Of a DNA stretch of 21,207 nucleotides, positions 1 to 6,352 are shown in pieces; positions within the stretch are counted from its first letter, which is position 1, and every line of letters begins with the position of its first letter. The stretch spans positions 1 to 21,207 of the forward strand of contig JBFWNZ010000021.1 of assembly GCA_050250795.1 (NCBI GenBank), given 5' to 3'. A program made the position numbers and the translations under genes. Under the pieces are notes generated by a model. The model was given only the letters and a program-made list of their open reading frames with translations. It searched no databases and was not told the DNA's origin. Origin of the DNA: JBFWNZ01 sp050250795 (GTDB lineage Bacteria > Pseudomonadota > Alphaproteobacteria > UBA8366).

Positions 1-1139
1 TGCTCTTCATGGGGCCGGAGCCTTTCCATACCGTCTATGTCCACGCCCTGGTGCGCGACGAACGCGGCCAGACAATGTCGAAATCCAAGGGCAACGTCAT
101 CGACCCGCTGGAACTGATCGACGAGTTCGGCTGCGATGCGCTGCGCTTCATTCTGGCCTCGCTGGCCGCGCCGGGCCGTGACATCAAGCTGGCGAAGGGG
201 CGCGTGGAAGGCGCGCGCAACTTCGCGACCAAACTGTGGAATGCCGCGCGTTTCTGCGAAATGAACGACTGTCGGTTGGATCCCGCCTTCGACCCGGCGA
301 TGGCAACGCAGACGGTCAACCGCTGGATCGTCGGTGCGACAGCGGAATGCGCCCAGGCTGTCGAACGCGGCATCGAAAGCTACCGCTTCAACGATGCGGC
401 ACAGACGATCTATCACTTCATCTGGGGTACCTACTGCGACTGGTATCTGGAGTTCGCAAAGCCGCTTTTCACCGGCAGCGACGCCGCTGCAACCGCGGAG
501 ACGCGCGCGACGGCGGCTTGGGTTCTCGACCAGATACTCCTGCTGCTGCATCCCTTCATGCCGTTCATCACCGAGGAACTCTGGGAGACGCTCGGCGCAA
601 AGCGCGACGGGCTGCTCATGCTCGCCGATTGGCCCGTCTATCCGGCGTCGTTCGCCGATGCAAAGGCCGCGCGCGAGATGGACTGGGTCGTGCGGCTGAT
701 TGCCGGCATCCGGTCCATTCGGGCGGAAATGAACGTGCCGCCGGCGGCGCAAATTCCAATGACGGTGCTGGGAAGCGGGCCGGAGGCACAGGGCTGGCTT
801 GCAACGCATAAGGATCTCATCCTGCGCCTCGCCCGGCTCTCTGGCATCGAAACCGATGGCGAGGTTCCGGCGGGTGCCGTGCAATTGGTCCATGACGAGG
901 CAACGGTCGCACTGCCGCTGGCACAGGTCATCGACCTGGCCGCCGAAAAGCAGCGACTGGAGAAAGCCATCGCCAAGGCCGAAGACGAGATCGGCAAGCT
1001 GTCGAAGAAGCTCGGCAACGCGCAGTTCGTTGCAAAAGCGCCGGAAGAGGTGGTCGAGGAACAGCGCGAACGCCTTGCCGAAACCGAAGCGATGCGGGTG
1101 AAACTGGGCGAGGCCTTAGGACGGCTCGCGGCGCTGTAA
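1..1139 (+). CDS. valS: Valyl-tRNA synthetase, C-terminal part (5' end outside window)
   Basis: Charges tRNA-Val with valine in the cytoplasm. The frame is open from the left edge, so the ATG at position 9 is internal and about 378 C-terminal residues are present. Visible are the end of the Rossmann catalytic domain with a KMSKS-type loop (TMSKSKGNVIDP, near bases 75-110), the helical anticodon-binding domain (LWNAARF...CDWYLEFAKP...HPFMPFITEELW), and a C-terminal coiled-coil arm rich in Lys/Glu (EKQRLEKAIAKAEDEIGKL) typical of ValRS. The first Lys of KMSKS is Thr here; the catalytically important second Lys is kept. The gene ends with TAA at 1137-1139. The 102 nt gap to the next gene has only short GC-rich inverted repeats and no T-tract, so no clear terminator. 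Identification is very secure. Confidence 0.97.
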   Translation, partial: LFMGPEPFHTVYVHALVRDERGQTMSKSKGNVIDPLELIDEFGCDALRFILASLAAPGRDIKLAKGRVEGARNFATKLWNAARFCEMNDCRLDPAFDPAMATQTVNRWIVGATAECAQAVERGIESYRFNDAAQTIYHFIWGTYCDWYLEFAKPLFTGSDAAATAETRATAAWVLDQILLLLHPFMPFITEELWETLGAKRDGLLMLADWPVYPASFADAKAAREMDWVVRLIAGIRSIRAEMNVPPAAQIPMTVLGSGPEAQGWLATHKDLILRLARLSGIETDGEVPAGAVQLVHDEATVALPLAQVIDLAAEKQRLEKAIAKAEDEIGKLSKKLGNAQFVAKAPEEVVEEQRERLAETEAMRVKLGEALGRLAAL

Positions 1140-1231
1140 CGTGTCGAAGCAGGGCCTTGGCCCGACAGCGTCCTCGTCGCATACTCCGCCGCAATCGAAG
1201 AGCCGCCCAAGAGCGGCAACAAGGCAACTTT

Positions 1232-1238
1232 GGGAGGA
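1232..1238 (+). promoter_or_regulatory. Shine-Dalgarno fixing the GMC oxidoreductase start
   Basis: GGGAGGA lies just upstream of the ATG at 1242. It excludes the longer reading from the TTG at 1230, because the ribosome site would then be inside the coding sequence. It also makes 1242 preferable to the in-frame ATG at 1266. Confidence 0.75.
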
Positions 1239-1241
1239 TTT

Positions 1242-2867
1242 ATGGCCGGCACCGATCCCCAGCCGATGGGCAGCTACGACTACATCATCGTCGGCGCCGG
1301 TTCAGCCGGCTGCATTCTGGCGAACCGCTTGAGCCAGGACCCGAAGGTTTCCGTCCTGCTGCTGGAAGCCGGCGGTCCCGACAACTACATCTGGATTCAT
1401 ATTCCGGTCGGCTATCTCTACACGCGCGGCAACCCGCGCACCGACTGGATGATGAAGCTCAAGCCCGAGGCGGCACTCGGCGGCCGCGCCATCGACTATC
1501 CGCGCGGACGCACGCTGGGCGGCTGCTCCTCGATCAACGGCATGGTCTATATCCGCGGTCAGGCGGCCGATTACGACACATGGCGCCAGCTCGGCAACAC
1601 CGGCTGGGGCTGGGATGACGTGCTGCCCTATTTCCGCCAGAGCGAGACCTATCACGGCGGTGCCAACGAGGCGCATGGCGGCGACGGCGAACTGTTCGTG
1701 GAAGAAGCACGCATTCGATGGGAAGTGCTGGATGCATGGGCGGATGCCGCCGTCCAGTGCGGCATCCCGCGCACGCGCGACTTCAACGGCGGCGACAATC
1801 ACGGTGTGGGCGACTATGACGTGACCCAGCACAAGGGCCTGCGCTGGAGCGCCGCGCGCGCCTTTCTCGGACCGGCGAAGAAGCGGCCGAATCTGCGCAT
1901 CGTGACGAACGCGCCGGTCAATCGTGTGCTGTTCGAGGGCAAGCGCGCCGTCGGCGTCGAGTTCGACCAGGGCGGCAAGCCGGCACGCGCCGAAGCGCGC
2001 GGCGAGGTCATCCTGTCGGGCGGGGCCATCCACTCGCCGCACATCCTGCAATTGTCGGGCGTGGGGTCCGGGGCGTTGCTGCGCGAGCACGGCATTCCTG
2101 TGGTGCACGACCTGCCGGGCGTCGGCGAGAACCTCCAGGACCATTACCAGACCCGCGTCGTGCACAAGGTCCAGGGTGCCGATACCATGAACCAGCGCGC
2201 AGCCAGCCTGTTGCAGCGGGTCGGCATGGGGCTGGAATTCATGTTCCGGCGCACGGGGCCGCTGACCATGTCGGTGACGCAGGTCGGCTGCTTCGCCAAA
2301 AGCGACGAAAGCCGCGCAACCCCGAACCTGCAATATCATGTTCAGGCTCTGTCGCTCGAAGGCGGGATGAGCAATACGCTCCATTCCTGGCCGGGCATCA
2401 CGTCGTCGGTCTGCAACCTGCGTCCGGAGAGCCGCGGCTATGTGCGGCTGGAAACGCCGGATGCGCGCAAGCACCCGGCCATCTTCTGCAACTATCTGGC
2501 GACCGAAGGCGACAAGCGGGTGATGATCGACGCGGTCAAGCTAACCCGACGCATCGCAGCCGCCCCGGCGCTGGCAAAATACAAGCCGGAGGAGTTCGCG
2601 CCGGGCCCGCAGTCGCAGACGGATGAGGATATCCTGCGCGACATCCAGCCGATCTCCTCGACCATCTTCCACCCCTGCGGCACCTGCAAGATGGGCTCGG
2701 ACAGCATGGCCGTGGTCGACGAGCGCCTTCGCGTTCACGGCATGCAGGGGCTGCGTGTCGTCGATGCGGCGATCATGCCCACGATCACGTCCGGCAACAC
2801 CAATGCTCCGGCGATCATGATCGGCGAGAAGGCCGGCGCCATGATCCGCGAGGATGCGAGAGCCTGA
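1242..2867 (+). CDS. GMC-family FAD-dependent oxidoreductase (choline/alcohol dehydrogenase-like)
   Basis: A 541-residue flavoenzyme expected to oxidise a primary alcohol, choline-like or sugar substrate using FAD. An N-terminal dinucleotide-binding fold starts IIVGAGSAG (GxGxxG at residues 18-23) and ends at LLEAGG. GMC signature 1 is near residues 87-106 (PRGRTLGGCSSINGM) and signature 2 near 260-275 (SGGAIHSPHILQLSGVG). The C-terminal active site shows FHPCGTC (His477) and SGNTNAPA (Asn521), the His/Asn pair used by this family. Length is usual for bacterial choline dehydrogenase-like proteins. No signal peptide is seen, so it is probably cytoplasmic. It is the first gene of a same-strand set with a phosphoesterase, an SSS transporter and a methyltransferase. 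No betaine aldehyde dehydrogenase or BetI-type regulator is nearby, so calling it BetA is not justified. The exact substrate cannot be told. Confidence 0.92.
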   Translation: MAGTDPQPMGSYDYIIVGAGSAGCILANRLSQDPKVSVLLLEAGGPDNYIWIHIPVGYLYTRGNPRTDWMMKLKPEAALGGRAIDYPRGRTLGGCSSINGMVYIRGQAADYDTWRQLGNTGWGWDDVLPYFRQSETYHGGANEAHGGDGELFVEEARIRWEVLDAWADAAVQCGIPRTRDFNGGDNHGVGDYDVTQHKGLRWSAARAFLGPAKKRPNLRIVTNAPVNRVLFEGKRAVGVEFDQGGKPARAEARGEVILSGGAIHSPHILQLSGVGSGALLREHGIPVVHDLPGVGENLQDHYQTRVVHKVQGADTMNQRAASLLQRVGMGLEFMFRRTGPLTMSVTQVGCFAKSDESRATPNLQYHVQALSLEGGMSNTLHSWPGITSSVCNLRPESRGYVRLETPDARKHPAIFCNYLATEGDKRVMIDAVKLTRRIAAAPALAKYKPEEFAPGPQSQTDEDILRDIQPISSTIFHPCGTCKMGSDSMAVVDERLRVHGMQGLRVVDAAIMPTITSGNTNAPAIMIGEKAGAMIREDARA

Positions 2868-2887
2868 CGCGAGACAGAGGGCCGGCC

Positions 2888-3745
2888 ATGCGGCAGGATG
2901 AACCGGCCCTCGATCTCGGCGATCTCTCCGGTCGGGTTCTCATTTTCGGCGGCCCGTACTCGAACCTCGAGGCTACGCGCGCCATGCGCGCAGAGGCAAA
3001 ACGCCTCGGCATCTCCGCCGCAAGGACGATCTGCACGGGCGATGTCGTCGCCTATTGCGGCGATCCCGCCGCGACCGTTGCCGAGATCCGCGACTGGGGC
3101 ATCCCTGTCGTCATGGGCAATTGCGAGGAGTCCCTGGCGGAAGCCGCCGCGGATTGCGGCTGCGGGTTCGAGGAAGGGTCGGCCTGCGCGGTTCTCTCCG
3201 TCGACTGGTACAGCCATGCGAATGCCGTGCTCGGCGCCGAGGACCGTGCCTGGATGGCAGGCCTGCCACGCCGGATATCCTTTCGGGTGAATGCCGTGCG
3301 CTTGCTGGCCATCCATGGCGGGGTCTCATCGATCAATCGCTTCGTGTTCGCGTCTACCCCCGACGCGGTGAAGTCGTCGGAAATGCAGGGCTTGCATATC
3401 GACGGTATCGTCGCCGGACATTGCGGGCTTCCCTTCACCCAAATCGTCGCCGGAAGGCTCTGGCACAATGCCGGGGCCATCGGCCTGCCGGCGAACGACG
3501 GCACGACAGAGGTCTGGTACGCGCTGATTGAGCCCGACGGCGCAGGGATCGCGATCACCCATCGGCGGCTTGCATACGATGTCGCCGCGGCAGCGGCCTC
3601 CATGCGGCATCGGCGACTCCCGGACGGCTATGCGCTGGCATTGGAGACAGGCCTGTGGCCCAGTCTCGACGTCCTGCCCGCCGAAGAGCGGCAAGCGACG
3701 GGGCGCAAGATCGCGCCGCCTCACATCCATTTTACGCCGCGGTGA
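2888..3745 (+). CDS. Calcineurin-like metallophosphoesterase family protein with altered metal-1 site
   Basis: A 285-residue member of the metallophosphoesterase fold, closest in layout to YfcE/MJ0936-type proteins. Family motifs in order: the first strand RVLIFGGPYSNLEA (residues 16-29) stands where DxHxNxxA is expected; GDVVAYCG (51-58) is motif II; GNCE (77-80) is motif III; AIHGG (141-145) is motif IV; GHCGLP (177-182) replaces GHxH; HNAGAIGLP (193-201) is the usual Asn-Pro-Gly-Ser-like loop. Asp and His of motif I and the last His of GHxH are therefore absent, while Asp52, Asn78, His143 and His178 remain. A roughly 70-residue C-terminal extension ends in HIHFTPR. AGAGG lies 7 nt before the ATG, and the gene starts 20 nt after the oxidoreductase. 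Whether it hydrolyses phosphoesters is uncertain; a one-metal enzyme or a binding protein are both possible. Confidence 0.82.
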   Translation: MRQDEPALDLGDLSGRVLIFGGPYSNLEATRAMRAEAKRLGISAARTICTGDVVAYCGDPAATVAEIRDWGIPVVMGNCEESLAEAAADCGCGFEEGSACAVLSVDWYSHANAVLGAEDRAWMAGLPRRISFRVNAVRLLAIHGGVSSINRFVFASTPDAVKSSEMQGLHIDGIVAGHCGLPFTQIVAGRLWHNAGAIGLPANDGTTEVWYALIEPDGAGIAITHRRLAYDVAAAAASMRHRRLPDGYALALETGLWPSLDVLPAEERQATGRKIAPPHIHFTPR

Positions 3746-3795
3746 AGACGGGAAATGACATGATCCCTGTCTGCGGCGGGTGAGGGGATTGGGTC

Positions 3796-5181
3796 ATGGT
3801 CCAGACGCTGGGGATCGGGTTGTTCGCAATGGCGCTGGCGAGCGTTCTTGTGTCCCCGCGCGCCGGCAGCATCGCAGCGTTTTTCCACGGGGCCGATGCC
3901 GCAGGACGAGCGCCGTCGCTGTGGACCCTCGTGCTCTCGCAGGTGACGACCTGGATTTTCGCCCGCTCGCTGATGAACGCAGCGATCCTAGGCTATTTCT
4001 ACGGGATCGCGGGCATCGTCGCCTATGCCGCCTACTACCTGTCTTTTGTTACCGGCGCCTGGATCGTCGACTCGCTTCGGTTCCGGCACGATGCCGCGAG
4101 CATCCAGGAATTCCTGAACGACCGGTTCGGACGCACGGGAACAGCCTGCTTCAACATTGTTGTCGGCGTTCGATTGGTGAGCGAGGTCTTCGCAAACCTG
4201 CTGGTCGTCGGCCTTCTGTTCGGCGCCGCGGGCTCGACCGGATACATCGTGGCGGTGCTGGCGACGGCCGCGGTGATCCTGGGCTATGCCGCCCTTGGCG
4301 GGCTGCGTGCTTCTCTGCGTACGGACGTTCTGCAATGCGCGGCGATGTTCGTGCTGCTCGCGATTCTGCTGGTGCAGACGATGGGGCATGCCGACTTCTC
4401 TGCCGGCGATATTCTGGCGAGTTCGCCGGATCCGGCCAGTCCCGGCTGGGTACTGCTCGCGGTTGCCCTGCTGCAGGTCGTCAGCTATCCGCTGCACGAT
4501 CCGGTAATGATGGACCGCGGCTTCCTGGCGGATCGCGATACGACCCACTGCAGCTTTCTGCACGCGGCCTGGATCAGCATCCTGTGCATTCTCGCCTTTG
4601 GCTGCATCGGCATCTATGCCGGGCTGCACAAGATGCCCGGGGAGGCGATGATGGCCGCTCTCGAACGCCTCTATCCCTACGTGTCGATGGTCGTGTTCAA
4701 TCTGGTTCTGATTGTTTCCGCCATGTCGACCCTGGATTCGACCCTGTGCAGCGCAGCAAAGCTGACGGTCGTCGATATGCGCGCCGCCAAGCCGACGCTT
4801 CGCAACGGCCGGCTGGCAATGGCCGGTTTCATGGGTGGCGGACTTTTTCTGCTGTTCCTGGGATCGAACGATCTGTTCGAGGCTGTCGCAGTAAGCGGCA
4901 CGGCATCGATGTTCCTGGCGCCCGTTGCCGTTGTGTCGATCTGGATGGGGCGGCGCGATGTCCCGACCTGGAGCTACATGGTCGCCTTCTGTGCAGCGAT
5001 GATCGGCGCCACTGTCTATTTCCTGGAGTCGTCGGGCTATGCGGCCATTGTCGCGCCATTGACGGGCTATACGCACAAATACACCCATCTCCTCATCATC
5101 TGCGCGGCCGTTCTTCTCGCCGGCTTTGCGGCCTTCGCTGTCGGGATTGTGACCCAGCGGCGTTCGACGGCATCATCCTGA
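3796..5181 (+). CDS. Sodium:solute symporter family (SSS) transporter
   Basis: A 461-residue inner-membrane protein of about thirteen hydrophobic segments, expected to couple Na+ entry to uptake of an organic solute. SSS features are the segment GGLRASLRTDVLQ (168-180), DPVMMDRGFLA (235-245), and SAMSTLDSTLCSAAK (308-322). The last matches the TM8 region that carries the Na2 sodium-site Ser residues in vSGLT/PutP-type carriers. The protein is slightly shorter than many SSS carriers and has a short C-terminal tail. GAGGGGAT lies 6 nt before the ATG. It sits 50 nt after the phosphoesterase gene and 4 nt before a methyltransferase gene. The substrate cannot be assigned from sequence; the nearby GMC oxidoreductase makes an alcohol or amino-alcohol possible, which is only inference. 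Confidence 0.85.
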   Translation: MVQTLGIGLFAMALASVLVSPRAGSIAAFFHGADAAGRAPSLWTLVLSQVTTWIFARSLMNAAILGYFYGIAGIVAYAAYYLSFVTGAWIVDSLRFRHDAASIQEFLNDRFGRTGTACFNIVVGVRLVSEVFANLLVVGLLFGAAGSTGYIVAVLATAAVILGYAALGGLRASLRTDVLQCAAMFVLLAILLVQTMGHADFSAGDILASSPDPASPGWVLLAVALLQVVSYPLHDPVMMDRGFLADRDTTHCSFLHAAWISILCILAFGCIGIYAGLHKMPGEAMMAALERLYPYVSMVVFNLVLIVSAMSTLDSTLCSAAKLTVVDMRAAKPTLRNGRLAMAGFMGGGLFLLFLGSNDLFEAVAVSGTASMFLAPVAVVSIWMGRRDVPTWSYMVAFCAAMIGATVYFLESSGYAAIVAPLTGYTHKYTHLLIICAAVLLAGFAAFAVGIVTQRRSTASS

Positions 5182-5185
5182 CCCC

Positions 5186-5863
5186 ATGCAGACCGACTAC
5201 GCGCTCGGTTCCGACGGAACGGAAATTCTGTCCGCGGTGTTTCGGGGCCGGTTGCGCGGACTGAACGAAATCATCCTCGCCACTGGCGCCCCCCTGGAAG
5301 GAAATCTCTTCTATTTCCAGGGAGCGACCGACCTTGCCGACTGTCCGGACCCGGCCAGGGCTCACAAGCGGCGGAACCTGTACCGCGCGATCCAGGGCAA
5401 GCATCGTTTTCTGGAAGTGGGCTTCAATGCGGGGCATAGCGCATTGCTCGCGCTGTCCGCGGCACCGGACCTGACCTATCTCGGCGTGGATATCGCCAGC
5501 AATCCCTATACACGCCTATGCGCCGCCCTCATGTCGCACTGGTTCGGCGACCGATTCCTGTTCGTCGCTGGGGATTCGCGGGAAATGCTGCCCGCCATCT
5601 GGCTCCAGGGCGGCCGCGGCTTCGACCTGATCCATGTCGATGGCGGCCACGGTGCCGGCACCTGTCTGGCGGATCTGGTGAATGCGGTACATGTCGCCGA
5701 GCCGGCCGGAGCACATCTACTCCTGGACGACACCGGACACGCTCCTATCCGCGCGCTTTACGAACGGCTTCGGCACGCCGGTCTACTGCAAACCGATGAC
5801 TGCGGTCGGACCTGGGAAGGCGGCGAGAACCTTCTCGCACGGGTTCTGCCTAGAGGAGCATAA
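5186..5863 (+). CDS. Class I SAM-dependent methyltransferase (Methyltransf_24-like)
   Basis: A 225-residue predicted S-adenosylmethionine-dependent methyltransferase. Motif I is FLEVGFNAGHSA (residues 75-86), with the acidic residue at the end of strand 2 in LGVDIA (Asp102). A DSREMLP segment follows at 130-136, then FDLIHVDGGHGAGT (147-159) and LLLDD (178-182). The DGGH and DD elements are typical of methyltransferases that bind a metal or act on hydroxylated small molecules. An N-terminal region of about 70 residues precedes the fold. It starts 4 nt after the symporter stop and has no strong ribosome site of its own, so translational coupling is likely. It ends 10 nt from the end of a convergent transporter gene. 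The substrate is unknown. Confidence 0.8.
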   Translation: MQTDYALGSDGTEILSAVFRGRLRGLNEIILATGAPLEGNLFYFQGATDLADCPDPARAHKRRNLYRAIQGKHRFLEVGFNAGHSALLALSAAPDLTYLGVDIASNPYTRLCAALMSHWFGDRFLFVAGDSREMLPAIWLQGGRGFDLIHVDGGHGAGTCLADLVNAVHVAEPAGAHLLLDDTGHAPIRALYERLRHAGLLQTDDCGRTWEGGENLLARVLPRGA

Positions 5864-5873
5864 TCCGACCCGA

Positions 5874-6203
5874 TCAATGAGACGAGCTGTCTTGCAGGTT
5901 CAACCCAACGGCCCCAATCGCGATGAGCGCGATGCACGCGAGTTGCAGCATGCTGAGCGGTTGACGCAGGAAGGTCCATCCGATCACCGTCACCAGCGCG
6001 ACGCCGGCTCCGGACCAGACCGCATACGTCACAGCCACGGGGATTCGTGTCAGCACCTGCGCCATTGCCCAATAGCTCGCGAGGAAGAGCGGCATGGCGG
6101 CAAGGCCATAGGATACCCGCTCCAAGCCGTCCGATTTCGTCAGGAGCGTTACCGCACAGACTTCTGCCAGGATGCAGCCTGCCAGGATCGCCCAGGGATT
6201 CAT
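5874..6203 (-). CDS. EmrE-type small multidrug resistance (SMR) transporter
   Basis: A 109-residue inner-membrane protein with four transmembrane helices, expected to work as a dual-topology dimer exchanging protons for cationic or hydrophobic compounds. Residue positions match EmrE numbering: the essential Glu14 (ILAEVCAV), Tyr60 and Trp63 (TYAVWSG), with GAGVALV in helix 3 and a Gly-rich helix 4 (IALIAIGAVGLNL). Trp63-Ser-Gly in this layout favours the Qac/EmrE subgroup over the guanidinium exporter (Gdx/SugE) subgroup, though this is not decisive. The start at 6203 has GAGGA four bases upstream. It is transcribed divergently from ilvD, and a 12 bp palindrome lies 17 bp before its start codon. 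It is a lone SMR gene, so a homodimer is expected. Confidence 0.9.
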   Translation of the reverse strand: MNPWAILAGCILAEVCAVTLLTKSDGLERVSYGLAAMPLFLASYWAMAQVLTRIPVAVTYAVWSGAGVALVTVIGWTFLRQPLSMLQLACIALIAIGAVGLNLQDSSSH

Positions 6204-6219
6204 CGTATCCTCGTTCGAA

Positions 6220-6231
6220 GGGTATATACCC
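6220..6231. promoter_or_regulatory. 12 bp perfect palindrome upstream of the SMR gene
   Basis: GGGTATATACCC is a perfect inverted repeat 17 bp before the start codon of the minus-strand transporter gene. Its position between start codon and presumed promoter suits an operator. No adjacent regulator gene identifies the binding protein. Confidence 0.4.
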
Positions 6232-6290
6232 CCAAACCGCGGCGGAGACCGAGAGTTCCTAGCCTGACTCTGAGCGACGAAACATCTGGC

Positions 6291-6306
6291 CCCTCGCGCG
6301 CGAGGG
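6291..6306. promoter_or_regulatory. 16 bp perfect palindrome upstream of ilvD, with flanking short repeats
   Basis: CCCTCGCGCGCGAGGG is a perfect inverted repeat 47 bp before the ilvD start codon. Within it TCGCGCGC (6294-6301) recurs at 6315-6322, exactly 21 bp further on. Just downstream, CATTAGGG (6307-6314) and CATAAGGG (6322-6329) are near-identical. This could be a protein-binding site or an RNA hairpin in the ilvD leader. It is not followed by a T-tract, so it is not an intrinsic terminator. Confidence 0.4.
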
Positions 6307-6352
6307 CATTAGGGTCGCGCGCATAAGGGATTGCGAGCCAAGGAGAAGAGAA

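Noticed and set aside
1202..1217. GCCGC/GCGGC hairpin after valS as a terminator (also GGGCC/GGCCC nearby)
   Set aside because: The stems are only five pairs and no run of T follows. The position just before a strong ribosome site makes an intrinsic terminator unlikely.
1242..2867. Naming the GMC oxidoreductase betA
   Set aside because: GMC motifs do not set the substrate, and no betB, betI or choline transporter gene is adjacent.
3780..5264. 494-codon + strand frame overlapping the SSS symporter
   Set aside because: The overlapping frame at 3796-5181 has membrane segments and SSS motifs. The 494-codon frame is Arg/Gly-rich, has no hydrophobic segments and lacks any family motif.
6204..6352. 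Guanidine riboswitch or ilv leader-peptide attenuator in the emrE-like/ilvD interval
   Set aside because: The SMR protein resembles the EmrE subgroup rather than Gdx. I see no ykkC-type conserved motif, no short ORF rich in Val/Ile/Leu codons, and no terminator hairpin with a T-tract.
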